From: Halapricum desulfuricans
GTDB taxonomy: Archaea; Halobacteriota; Halobacteria; Halobacteriales; Haloarculaceae
Length of the DNA: 64,000 nt
Direction: 5' to 3'
Assembly: GCF_017094465.1 (NCBI RefSeq)
Contig: NZ_CP064791.1
Span: 1 to 64,000 of the forward strand
Shown here one piece after another: positions 8,593-16,954 of this stretch (position 1 is the stretch's first letter; each line of letters opens with the position of its first letter). The translations under genes were made by a program, and so were the position numbers. A model generated the notes under the pieces. It was not told the origin of the DNA. It made no database searches and saw only the letters and a program-made list of their open reading frames with translations.

Positions 8593-9543
8593 TCACCTCG
8601 TCGGGAGCGCGACTGCTTCGCCGTCGGCGTACACCGTCGGATCGCGGACGATCCCGTCCAGGTGCAGCGGCGCTTCGGTGTCGCCGCCGATCGAGGCGTC
8701 GTCGCCGATCGCGAAGTGGACCGTCCCGCCCGCCTTCTCGTCGAGTAACACCGAGCCGAGCAACCGCTCGACGGCCACGTTCGTCCCGATCCCCAGCTCG
8801 GCCAGATTGTAGGCGGCTTCGCCAACTTCCTCGGCTGCCGCCTCGACCTGCTCGCGGATCGCGTCGTCCTCGATCGCGGTGACCTGTCCATTTTCGACCT
8901 CGAAGGCGACCGTCTGGCCGTCCTCAAGCAATCCGTGAGGGCGCATCGTTCCGTCGACGACGACCCGCCCGTCGGCGGTCTCGGGGCTGACGAACACCTC
9001 ACCCGCCGGTAGATTCGAGAACGACCCGGGTTCGTGGACGATCCCGGTGTCCTCCTGCCACTCCCGGTCGCCGGGTTCGAGCGTGATGTCCGTCCCCGAC
9101 GGTGCGGTCACCCGGATCTCCGTCGCGTCGCCGACCGCCGCGAGCACCCTATCGCAGTGCTCGCGGATCGATTCGTAGTCGGCGTCCAGCCCGCGCGTGA
9201 ACACCTCCTTGGTGATTCCCGGGAGCGTCGCGGCCCGGGCACCGCTGTCCGTGGCCGTCGAGCGCGCCCGGGTGTGGCTGAGGCTCTTGGTCGTCGGCGC
9301 GAGCAACACGTCCGGTTCGCGCATGGCTGCCGCGACCGTCGCCGGTGGTTCCTCGCCGTGCTGATCGCCCGGCGGGTACCGGACGACCGTCACGTCGTCG
9401 GTGATCTCGCTCGCGACGTCGTACAGGACCTTCCCGATCTTCCAGCGCTCGTCGTCGGTGACGATCCCGCAGGATTCTCCGGATTGCAGTCCCATACACT
9501 GGTTTAGTGCCGTCTCGGCCGCAGCACGGAGTTCGTCGGTCAT
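8593..9543 (-). CDS. M29-like (aminopeptidase T / COG2309) metallopeptidase family protein
   Basis: A 316-aa protein resembling the haloarchaeal aminopeptidases annotated as leucyl aminopeptidase (COG2309). Conserved elements are LLAPTTKSLSHTRAR, the acidic loop TAPSGTDITL, FSNLPAGEVFVSPET and the C-terminal HFAIGDDASIGGD. The FSNLPAGEV motif contains the Glu that acts with metal ligands in this family. It probably trims N-terminal residues from peptides in the cytoplasm. It stands alone in transcription terms. Activity is inferred from family membership only. Confidence 0.78.
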   Translation of the reverse strand: MTDELRAAAETALNQCMGLQSGESCGIVTDDERWKIGKVLYDVASEITDDVTVVRYPPGDQHGEEPPATVAAAMREPDVLLAPTTKSLSHTRARSTATDSGARAATLPGITKEVFTRGLDADYESIREHCDRVLAAVGDATEIRVTAPSGTDITLEPGDREWQEDTGIVHEPGSFSNLPAGEVFVSPETADGRVVVDGTMRPHGLLEDGQTVAFEVENGQVTAIEDDAIREQVEAAAEEVGEAAYNLAELGIGTNVAVERLLGSVLLDEKAGGTVHFAIGDDASIGGDTEAPLHLDGIVRDPTVYADGEAVALPTR

Positions 9544-9857
9544 GGATCGACCTGCGGGCGGGACGGGGTTAGGCGTTACTGCCTGCAGCGCGATCGTGCT
9601 CTCTGGTGTGCTTCAGAGTGTCACTACTTATCCGAACCTGTTCTGATCGATCGGCATACCATCTGTCTTTGAACGCCCGAAATTCGCCATATCTAAAACC
9701 TATTGATACTACGGACATATTCATATTTCCGGATAAAACCCGGTCTACAGCCGAAAAAATACACCCAATATATAACAATAGTTGTTATTAATCATATTTC
9801 TGTCATGTGAGAACGGAGTTTGCATTTATATTTTGCACTCATCTACGGCGTCGCTGT
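9544..9857. promoter_or_regulatory. AT-rich intergenic region with palindrome and promoter for the sugar porter
   Basis: A 314-base gap with no credible gene. It becomes markedly AT-rich from about 9640. It contains a 17-base palindrome at 9772-9788 (ATAACAA, TAG, TTGTTAT), a good candidate operator, and a TATA-like stretch TTTATATTTT at about 9826-9835, roughly 27 bases before the sugar-porter start at 9858. This spacing would give a leaderless or nearly leaderless transcript, common in haloarchaea. Confidence 0.5.
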
Positions 9858-11240
9858 ATGTCTACGACAGCCACGATACGCGACGTCGTCTCGGGCGGCG
9901 GTGACCGCTTCATTTACCTCGTGTCGGCGCTGGCAGCCCTGAACGGGTTGTTGTTCGGTTTCGATACGGGCATCATCTCGGGTGCGTTCCTGTTCATCAA
10001 CGAGGAGTTCGTGATGTCACCGCTGATCGAGGGTGTCATCATGAGCGGTGCGATGGCAGGCGCCGCACTCGGCGCGGCCGTCGGCGGTCGGCTGGCGGAT
10101 CGACTGGGGCGGCGGCGGCTCATCCTGCTCGGGGCCGGTGTGTTCTTCCTGGGCTCGTTCACGATGGCCGTCGCGCCGAACGTACCGGTGTTGGTCGCCG
10201 GGCGGCTGATCGACGGGGTCGCGATCGGATTCGCCTCCATCGTCGGGCCGCTGTATATTTCCGAAATCGCTCCACCGCGGATCCGTGGCGCACTCACGTC
10301 GCTGAATCAGCTGATGGTGACAGTCGGCATCCTCTCGTCGTATTTCGTCAACTACGCTTTCGCTGGCGCGGGAGCGTGGCGCTTGATGCTCGGGGCGGGG
10401 ATGGTTCCGGCCGTGATTCTGGCAGTCGGCATGTTGAAGATGCCGGAGAGCCCGCGATGGCTCTACGAGCACGGCCGCGAAGACGAGTCGCGCGCGGTGC
10501 TCCGGCGGACGCGTGACGGTGACATCGAAGCGGAGATCGCCGAGATCGAGGAGACGGTTGCAAAGCAGTCCGGGACGGGCTTGCGGGACCTCCTGCAGCC
10601 GTGGATGCGTCCGGCACTTCTGGTCGGGCTCGGACTGGCTGTCTTCCAGCAGATCACCGGGATCAACGCCGTCATCTATTACGCGCCGACGATCCTCGAG
10701 TCGACCGGCTTCGGGAACGTCACGTCGATCCTCGCGACGGTCGGCATCGGCACGATCAACGTCGTGATGACCGTCGTCGCCATCGCACTGATCGACCGTA
10801 TCGGTCGGCGGGTGCTGTTGCTGGTCGGCGTCGGCGGGATGGTACTGACGCTGGGCGTGCTCGGCGTCGTCTTCTACGTCCCCGGGTTCGGCGGCATCCT
10901 CGGTATCGCCGCGACGGTCAGCCTGATGCTGTTCGTGGCCTTCTTCGCCATCGGTCTCGGTCCAGTGTTCTGGCTGCTTATCTCCGAAATCTATCCCCTG
11001 GAGTTTCGCGGGAGTGCCATGGGTCTCGTCACCGTTGCTAACTGGCTGGCGAACCTCCTCGTCTCGCTCATGTTCCCGATATTGACCGCCAAGATTGGGA
11101 CTACATCGACGTTCTGGCTGTTCGGGCTCAGCAGTCTCCTCGCGCTGGTGTTCATCCATCGGCTCGTCCCCGAGACGAAGGGTCGGTCGCTGGAAGCTAT
11201 CGAAGATGACCTTCGCAACAGCGTCTCACTAGTCGACTGA
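9858..11240 (+). CDS. MFS sugar porter (SP family)
   Basis: A 460-aa, 12-helix major facilitator of the sugar porter family, importing a hexose or pentose probably with a cation. Signatures are GRLADRLGRRRL in the loop after helix 2, PESPRWLYEHGRE at the central loop, QQITGINAVIYYAP in helix 7 (sugar-binding glutamines) and PETKGRSLE at the C-terminus. The start at 9858 follows the TATA-like box and gives the family N-terminus; the open frame extends upstream to 9807. It is followed by an alpha-glucan phosphorylase gene, pointing to a role in glucose or maltodextrin use. The sugar cannot be told. Confidence 0.92.
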   Translation: MSTTATIRDVVSGGGDRFIYLVSALAALNGLLFGFDTGIISGAFLFINEEFVMSPLIEGVIMSGAMAGAALGAAVGGRLADRLGRRRLILLGAGVFFLGSFTMAVAPNVPVLVAGRLIDGVAIGFASIVGPLYISEIAPPRIRGALTSLNQLMVTVGILSSYFVNYAFAGAGAWRLMLGAGMVPAVILAVGMLKMPESPRWLYEHGREDESRAVLRRTRDGDIEAEIAEIEETVAKQSGTGLRDLLQPWMRPALLVGLGLAVFQQITGINAVIYYAPTILESTGFGNVTSILATVGIGTINVVMTVVAIALIDRIGRRVLLLVGVGGMVLTLGVLGVVFYVPGFGGILGIAATVSLMLFVAFFAIGLGPVFWLLISEIYPLEFRGSAMGLVTVANWLANLLVSLMFPILTAKIGTTSTFWLFGLSSLLALVFIHRLVPETKGRSLEAIEDDLRNSVSLVD

Positions 11241-11379
11241 TATCATCCCACTGGCGGGGCCGGATTGTAACTCCCGACCCGGAAACGGCATTAAATCATT
11301 TTATAGATTCGCTGAGTGTCTTAGAGGCGCTGAATTTCGCATCGCAGGGGATAAACGACCCCTCCGTGAAGGACAGCGT

Positions 11380-13083
11380 ATGCCGATATCTCGATCTGAC
11401 GGCACGATCGCGTATTTCAGCATGGAGTATGGCCTGGAAAACGGGATGAACACCTACAACGGCGGGCTCGGGATCCTCGCGGGCGACGTCGTTCGTGGCT
11501 TCGCCGATCTGGATGTCGATGCCGTCGGTCTCACGCTGCTCAACGACCGCGGACTGGGGAAACAGCACATCGACGAGCACGGCACCCAGCACATCGAGCC
11601 GGCTCCGTGGCCGGTCGAGGAGTTCTGCGAGCCGCTCGACGCGACCGTCGAGATGACGATCGCTGGCGAAACCGTCACGATCGGCGCCTGGCGCTACGAC
11701 GTTGAATCCGAACACGGCGGGACCGTTCCGGTCATCATGCTGGATACCGACCGCGAGGAGAACCCCGACTGGATCCGGGAACTGACACACCGCGTCTACG
11801 CTCCCGGGAAAGACGACCGTTTCAAACTCGCCGTCTATCTGGTCCTGGGCATCGGTGGCGTCCGCATGCTCGACGAACTGGGCTACGACATCGATACCTA
11901 CCACATGAACGAAGGTCACGCCAGTTTCCTCACGCTGGAACTGCTCGCTCGAAACGACCTCGACGCCGACGCCGTTCGCGAGCAGTGTGTGTTCACGACG
12001 CACACCCCGGTCGCGGCCGCCCACGACGAGTACCCCATCGAGATGCTCGACGAACTGCTCGAGGACGACCTCGTTTCGATGTACACCGTCCGCCAGTACA
12101 GCCCGCGGGGCAAGATCCACACGACGCGGCTCGCCCTCAATCTCTCGCGGTACGTCAACGGGGTCGCCAAGCGCCACCAGGAAGTCTCCCGGGAGATGTT
12201 CCCCGAACACGCCGAGAATATCGACGCCATCACCAACGGTGCCCACGTGCCGACGTGGGTCGGCGACGAGATTGCCGAGGTCTTCGACGAGAATATGCGC
12301 AACTGGCGGCGCTTCCCAACGAAGCTCCAGCACGCCACGCTCATCGACGACGAACCGCTCTGGGAGGCCCACCAGGCCCAGAAACGGGATCTGATCGAGT
12401 ACGTCGAGGACCGGCAGGGCGTCGAACTCGACGAGGACGTACTCACGCTCGGGTTCGCCCGCCGTGCCGTGCCCTACAAGCGCGCACCGCTGCTGTTCGA
12501 GGACGTCGATCGCCTGCGCGAAGTCATCGCCCGCTCGGGTGACATCCAGGTCGTCTACGCCGGCAAAGCCTTCCCCGGCGACCCGCGCGGTCAGGAGATC
12601 ATCCAGGAGATCTACGGGTACGCCGACGAACTCGCCGAGGAGATCACGATCACCTATCTCGAAGACTACGACATGGAGATGGGACTGAAGCTCACCTCCG
12701 GTGTCGACGTCTGGCTGAACAACCCCCGTCGACCGCGTGAAGCGTCGGGTACTTCGGGCATGAAAGCCGCGTTCAACGGCGTCCCGCAGTTCTCGACGAT
12801 CGACGGCTGGTGGGTCGAAGGCCACATCGAGGGCGAGACCGGCTGGTCGATCGGCCCCGAACCCCACAGCCCGCGAGAAGAGCGGATGACCGACGCCAAG
12901 GAGACGCTAGTCGACTCGACTGCGCTGTACGACACGCTCGAAAACGAAGTGCTGCCGACTTACTACGACGACAACGAGAAGTGGGTCGACATCATGCGCA
13001 ACGCCATCGCGTTCAACGGCTCGCGCTATCACGCTCGCCGGATGATGGAGGAGTACCTCGCCGACGCCTACGCGTCCGAATAA
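11380..13083 (+). CDS. glgP: Alpha-glucan phosphorylase (GT35)
   Basis: Short-type alpha-glucan phosphorylase of 567 aa, releasing glucose-1-phosphate from glycogen, starch or maltodextrin. The N-terminus SMEYGLENGMNTYNGGLGIL and the PLP region RPREASGTSGMKAAFNGV are diagnostic; the PLP lysine is K462. The length matches the bacterial/archaeal short phosphorylases rather than the ~800-aa muscle type. It lies 139 bases downstream of the sugar porter on the same strand, with a TATA-like TTTTATAG near 11299, so it may have its own promoter. Together the two genes point to polysaccharide use or storage turnover. Confidence 0.93.
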   Translation: MPISRSDGTIAYFSMEYGLENGMNTYNGGLGILAGDVVRGFADLDVDAVGLTLLNDRGLGKQHIDEHGTQHIEPAPWPVEEFCEPLDATVEMTIAGETVTIGAWRYDVESEHGGTVPVIMLDTDREENPDWIRELTHRVYAPGKDDRFKLAVYLVLGIGGVRMLDELGYDIDTYHMNEGHASFLTLELLARNDLDADAVREQCVFTTHTPVAAAHDEYPIEMLDELLEDDLVSMYTVRQYSPRGKIHTTRLALNLSRYVNGVAKRHQEVSREMFPEHAENIDAITNGAHVPTWVGDEIAEVFDENMRNWRRFPTKLQHATLIDDEPLWEAHQAQKRDLIEYVEDRQGVELDEDVLTLGFARRAVPYKRAPLLFEDVDRLREVIARSGDIQVVYAGKAFPGDPRGQEIIQEIYGYADELAEEITITYLEDYDMEMGLKLTSGVDVWLNNPRRPREASGTSGMKAAFNGVPQFSTIDGWWVEGHIEGETGWSIGPEPHSPREERMTDAKETLVDSTALYDTLENEVLPTYYDDNEKWVDIMRNAIAFNGSRYHARRMMEEYLADAYASE

Positions 13084-13086
13084 CCC

Positions 13087-13560
13087 CTACTGGGATCGCT
13101 CCCGATAGCGTCGGTGAATTTCGAGTCCGTCCGACCGCAGCACGCTCCCGACGACCGGAATGTCGGCATCGAAGCTCTCGAACACCGTCTCACAATCCAG
13201 CCCCGTTTCTCCGCCGACTTCCGTTTCGACGGCTGCTCCGGAGACGCTGTAGACGACGCCGCCCAGCCCCGCGTAGGCGATTCCGGTCGCACACATCGGA
13301 CACGGCTCCGTACTGGTGTACAGTACCGTCTCGGCGCGTTCCTCGGGAGATAGCTCACTGCCCGCCCGCCGTGCGAGGGTCAGCTCCGGGTGCAGCGCGA
13401 GGTCGTCGTCGCTGTGTTCGCGGTTCGTCGCCTCGTCGATGATCGCGCCGTCACGGACGAGCACGGAGCCGTAGGCCCCGTCACCGCGCTCGCCGGCCTC
13501 ACGGGCCAGTTCAAGCGCCCGCCTGACGTGCGGTTCGTGATCGAGTGAATCGAGATCCAT
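13087..13560 (-). CDS. CMP/dCMP-type zinc-dependent nucleoside/tRNA deaminase family protein
   Basis: A 157-aa deaminase-fold protein. Zinc-binding motifs are HPE (in LALHPELTL) and PCPMC (in TEPCPMCATGIAY), with the Glu of HPE as proton shuttle. HPE replaces the commoner HAE/CAE. The layout resembles guanine deaminase and TadA-like nucleoside deaminases. The substrate is uncertain: a free base or nucleoside seems likelier than tRNA. It is convergent with the phosphorylase gene, with only three bases between them. Confidence 0.85.
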   Translation of the reverse strand: MDLDSLDHEPHVRRALELAREAGERGDGAYGSVLVRDGAIIDEATNREHSDDDLALHPELTLARRAGSELSPEERAETVLYTSTEPCPMCATGIAYAGLGGVVYSVSGAAVETEVGGETGLDCETVFESFDADIPVVGSVLRSDGLEIHRRYRERSQ

Positions 13561-13611
13561 GTCGACTCGCTGGGTCTCGAAGCGGATAGTTCCCGGGTAG
13601 CGAGTCGTCCC

Positions 13612-14490
13612 TCACGCTTTGGGCCGGGTGGCTATCAGGACCGGCGTCTCGGCGACCCGCAACACTCTGTCAGCGACGCTCCCCAGGAGGTGTCGCTTGA
13701 GTCCCGTCCGGCCGTGTGAGGCCATGACGATCAGATCGGCATCGATCTCGGTAGCGCAACTCGCGATCTCCTCGTGGGCGCTCCCCCGCCGAACGATCGT
13801 TTCGACGGACAGGCCGGGCTGGCCGTCACGGATCGCATCGGCGAACGTCTCGGCGGTTTCCCCACCCTCGGATTTCAGCCGTTCGATGAACTCCTCGGAG
13901 ACGCCGCCGGCGCTGAAACTACCGCCAGCCGCCTGTACGTCGACTGCCGTGAACACGGCTATCTCCGCGTCGAAGGCCGCCGCGAGTTCCGTCGCCGGAC
14001 CGACGGCCGCCGTGGCCGCCTCGCTGCCGTCCGTCGGGACGAGCAGCTTCGAGATCGAGGCCGCCGTCACGTCAGTCCCGAGCGGAACGACCAATACCGG
14101 CTGGTCGGCGTGGCGGACGACGTGCTCGGTGACGCCGCCGAGCAACCGCTCGCGGAGATTGTGCGTCCCTTGCCGCCCCATGACGATCAGGTCAGCGCCG
14201 AGCTCGTCCGCGCTCGCGACAATTTCGCTTCTCGGGGCACCCTCTCGAACGTGCGTCTCGACGGGGCAGTCGAACGCCTGGCTGTGTTCGGCCGCCGACT
14301 CGACGATCGCCTCGCCGTGGTCCTGGCGTTCGGGGTCTGTCATTCGGCCGCCGATGGTCGGTACCGTCGTGTCGACCACGTGGACGATATCGACCGTTGC
14401 GCCGGTTGCCGCCGCGAACGCGAAGCCGTATCTCGCCGCGGCACGCCCACACTCGCTGCCGTCGACGGGCACGAGAATCCGGTCGTACAT
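13612..14490 (-). CDS. Universal stress protein with two UspA domains
   Basis: A 292-aa tandem UspA protein. Domain 1 (about 1-140) begins MYDRILVPVDGSE and ends with GRQGTHNLRERLLGGVTEHV; domain 2 (about 150-290) begins ISKLLVPTDGSEA and ends with HGRTGLKRHLLGSVADRV. Both contain the G-x2-G-x9-G ATP-binding pattern. The start at ATG 14490 is chosen because the Usp fold begins directly there. These proteins respond to stress or energy status; the specific role is unknown. Confidence 0.9.
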   Translation of the reverse strand: MYDRILVPVDGSECGRAAARYGFAFAAATGATVDIVHVVDTTVPTIGGRMTDPERQDHGEAIVESAAEHSQAFDCPVETHVREGAPRSEIVASADELGADLIVMGRQGTHNLRERLLGGVTEHVVRHADQPVLVVPLGTDVTAASISKLLVPTDGSEAATAAVGPATELAAAFDAEIAVFTAVDVQAAGGSFSAGGVSEEFIERLKSEGGETAETFADAIRDGQPGLSVETIVRRGSAHEEIASCATEIDADLIVMASHGRTGLKRHLLGSVADRVLRVAETPVLIATRPKA

Positions 14491-14558
14491 GCGTCTCACT
14501 ACGGCGGCCGGGGTCATAGTACTGCCCGACGGTGATCAACCACCTGTAGCGGCCTGTT

Positions 14559-14888
14559 TCACGCGGTATATGTTCGGATCTGCCCGATCAGGTCGCCCTC
14601 GAAGGTCAACACGTCGACGAAGGCCGCAATCTGTGTTCCGTCATCGGCGAGCAGTCGCCCTTCGACTGCGAGGCCCGCGCTGTTCTCGTAGACGGTGTCG
14701 ATCGGGTGACTCGTGTCCGTCTGTGGCCGCTCCTCGCGCATAAACGTCACAAACCGCTCGCGGCTCTCAAGGGTCATATCGGGTCGGTGCTGGACGAACT
14801 CCGGCGACAGGAGCGAGCGGAGCGTCTCGTAGTCGTGGTCGTCCAGCGTGCGATAGTACGTCCGCGCGATTTCTACCCGGTTGTCCAT
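14559..14888 (-). CDS. SnoaL-like / NTF2-fold protein
   Basis: A 109-aa protein of the SnoaL polyketide-cyclase-like NTF2 fold. It starts with a helix (ARTYYRTLDDHDYETLRSLL), then FVQHRPDMTL and ends with VDVLTFEGDLIGQIRTY, typical of the family. Single-domain members often act as small-molecule isomerases or hydrolases, or have no known activity. The start at 14888 is preferred; an ATG at 14912 would overlap the upstream gene's stop region. It is co-directional with the peroxiredoxin-like gene and may be co-transcribed. Confidence 0.75.
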   Translation of the reverse strand: MDNRVEIARTYYRTLDDHDYETLRSLLSPEFVQHRPDMTLESRERFVTFMREERPQTDTSHPIDTVYENSAGLAVEGRLLADDGTQIAAFVDVLTFEGDLIGQIRTYTA

Positions 14889-14911
14889 ACCTACTCTGGG
14901 TGTCTGTTCCA

Positions 14912-16177
14912 CTAGTGTCCGTCGACAGATTCTGTCGACTCTTCGTCTTCGAGTTCGGCGGCGATTTCGGCGACTTCCTCGTCAGTGACATCCGACGATT
15001 CGGACTCTGTGGACTGTTCGTCACCGTCCTCGCTCTCCGCGTCGACATTGCCGACGGCGTCCGCGATTTGTCCCGCTTTCGCGCCGCCGGTTTGGCCCAT
15101 CTCGACGCCCTTTCCGCCGTACTCACGGGCGCGACGTTCGGCGTCGGTCTCTAGCCCGCGCGTCTCGCTGTCATCGTCGTCTTCGATCGTCACTTCCTCG
15201 ACTTCGAGATCCACACCGCCCGCCGGTTCCTCACCCTCCTGGCGCTGCTGGTCGCGGATCTCCTCGATAATCGAGTCGTCCGCTTCCGGCTCGAGCAGGA
15301 TCTCGCCGTCCTCGTCGACGATATCGTCAGGGTCGATCGGCTCGTCGAGGTCACGTGCCGCCTCAAGCGGCGCCTCGGCGTCCGAGCGGTAGGATTCGCC
15401 CTCCTGTCCGTTCCCGCTCGCGAACTCGTCGGCGGCGGTCGCCAGCCAGTCGGCCGCCTGCCAGAGCGAGTTGGCCTTGCTCCCGGCGCGATCGAACGGC
15501 TCGTCCAGCACGGCCGTCTCGCTGAACCGGTAGGCGGTGTCGAACTCCTCGGCGGCTTCCTCGAACTCCCCGCGTGCCTGTTCGAAGTCGCCCCTCGCGA
15601 GCATCCACTCGTGGTCGCTGAAGGCACCCATTGCGCTGGTGAACGCGCGCCGCCCCTCGACGTAGTGTGCGTGTCCGACCCGATACCGGGACAGCGCCGT
15701 CGAGTCGCCACCGATCGCCTCGGTCGTCACCCGGATCGGCTCGACCTCCGGCAGCTCGTGGGGACCGTTACTCTCCCAGCGATACTGGACTCGCCCCTCG
15801 AGGTCGATCACGAAGACGGCGCGCTTGAGCAGATATCCCTCATCGCGGTCGTCGACCACGTCGTAGCGTTCCGCGACCGTCCGTCGCGTGTCGCTCAGTA
15901 GCGGCATCTTCAGATCGTACTCCTCGGCGAACTTCCGGTGGCTGTAGACGCTGTCCGGTGACACCGCGAGGACGGTCACGTCTTTTTGCATCGTGAACAC
16001 GTCGAGTTCGCCGACGTCCGAGCCGTCCCGGTCGCATGCGGGATTGAAATCCGCCGGATAGAACATGAGCACGACGACCTCCTCGCCGAGCACGTCCGAG
16101 AGAGCACGCCGCTCGAGGCCTCCATCCACCACTGCCGGTAGCTCGAACGTCGGTGCCTTTTCCCCCGGAGTGACCAT
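14912..16177 (-). CDS. Peroxiredoxin-like (AhpC/TSA) domain fused to helical region and acidic tail
   Basis: A 421-aa protein, about 2.5 times the normal peroxiredoxin length. Residues 1-160 form a thioredoxin-fold AhpC/TSA domain with the peroxidatic-type Cys48 in YPADFNPACDRDG. Residues about 175-275 are helical and rich in Ala/Glu/Trp, like a tetratricopeptide- or DUF-type helical bundle. The last 140 residues are highly acidic and low-complexity, with a KGVEMGQTGGAKAGQI insert. Peroxide reduction is plausible, but no resolving Cys is obvious. The start at 16177 is at the family N-terminus (MVTPGEKAPTFELP). Confidence 0.8.
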   Translation of the reverse strand: MVTPGEKAPTFELPAVVDGGLERRALSDVLGEEVVVLMFYPADFNPACDRDGSDVGELDVFTMQKDVTVLAVSPDSVYSHRKFAEEYDLKMPLLSDTRRTVAERYDVVDDRDEGYLLKRAVFVIDLEGRVQYRWESNGPHELPEVEPIRVTTEAIGGDSTALSRYRVGHAHYVEGRRAFTSAMGAFSDHEWMLARGDFEQARGEFEEAAEEFDTAYRFSETAVLDEPFDRAGSKANSLWQAADWLATAADEFASGNGQEGESYRSDAEAPLEAARDLDEPIDPDDIVDEDGEILLEPEADDSIIEEIRDQQRQEGEEPAGGVDLEVEEVTIEDDDDSETRGLETDAERRAREYGGKGVEMGQTGGAKAGQIADAVGNVDAESEDGDEQSTESESSDVTDEEVAEIAAELEDEESTESVDGH

Positions 16178-16294
16178 ACCTACCGACAGCCAATCTAGCA
16201 AGTTAAGACTGCCGGGCGTTCTCTCGGACGGTAACTGCCGAACTCTCTCGTGCCGACAGAAACCCCTATAGCGCTCCCGACAGTACGCCCGGGC

Positions 16295-16792
16295 GTGGAA
16301 TTACACGTCCGCTACGAGGGCGACGACGACCCCGAGAAGTGTAGCGCCCGCAAACTCGCGCGCTTCGATCTCGCGGAGCTACACCGATCGACCCGAGCCA
16401 CTCCCCCGGGTGTCGTCCTCAATCCCTTCGCCGAGCGGGCGCTGTCGCCCGCCGACGCCGACCACGAGCGACTGGTCGCCCTCGACTGCTCGTGGGAAAC
16501 CGCCCAGCGGGAGGCGTTCGATCTCGACGGCGTCCACCGGGCGCTCCCGTTTCTGGTCGCCGCCAACCCCGTCAACTACGGCACACCCTTCCAGCTCAAC
16601 ACGGTCGAGGCGTTCGCCGGCGCGCTGGTGATTCTCGACGAACGCGAGCACGCCGAGCGGATCCTCTCGAAGTTCTCCTGGGGACATACCTTCCTCGAAC
16701 TCAACGAGGAACCGCTCCGGCGCTATCGCGACTGCGAGGACTCGACCGAGGTACTCGACGTTCAGGACGATTATCTCGCCGAGGGTGAGTGA
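16295..16792 (+). CDS. tsr3: Tsr3-family rRNA aminocarboxypropyltransferase (DUF367)
   Basis: A 165-aa member of the Tsr3/DUF367 family, which adds the aminocarboxypropyl group from SAM to a pseudouridine in small-subunit rRNA. Conserved stretches are [14 protein letters not shown] near the N-terminus, [24 protein letters not shown] and [15 protein letters not shown]. The GTG at 16295 gives the usual family N-terminus (Glu-Leu-His-Val-Arg); an in-frame GTG at 16250 would add 15 atypical residues. It is divergent from the peroxiredoxin gene. Confidence 0.9.
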   Translation: MELHVRYEGDDDPEKCSARKLARFDLAELHRSTRATPPGVVLNPFAERALSPADADHERLVALDCSWETAQREAFDLDGVHRALPFLVAANPVNYGTPFQLNTVEAFAGALVILDEREHAERILSKFSWGHTFLELNEEPLRRYRDCEDSTEVLDVQDDYLAEGE

Positions 16793-16838
16793 GACAACGT
16801 AATCAGAATCGCCCTTTTCCACCTCGGAACCAGTATAT

Positions 16839-16891
16839 ATTGCCGAAATCGAAACGAAAATTCGATCTACACATAAATTTCTTTCGGCAAT
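16839..16891. promoter_or_regulatory. Inverted repeat upstream of cydAB
   Basis: A perfect 10-base inverted repeat (ATTGCCGAAA at 16839-16848, TTTCGGCAAT at 16882-16891) with a 33-base AT-rich spacer lies about 65 bases before the cydA start. A TATA-like TATATAT directly precedes the left arm. It could be a regulator site controlling oxidase expression, or part of the end of the upstream transcript. Confidence 0.45.
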
Positions 16892-16954
16892 TTTCGAAAT
16901 CCGGGATCGCGACATCAGTTTATCGTTTTCACGTCCTGAGGCGTAGGAAAACGG

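Noticed and set aside
10017-11159. Long minus-strand open frame opposite the sugar porter
   Set aside because: Composition (Gln, Arg, Asp, His) is an antisense artefact of a membrane protein gene; no motif.
11296-12867. Minus-strand open frame of over 500 codons opposite the glucan phosphorylase
   Set aside because: The plus strand gives an exact GT35 protein with the PLP motif; the antisense frame is Val/Asp/Glu-rich noise.
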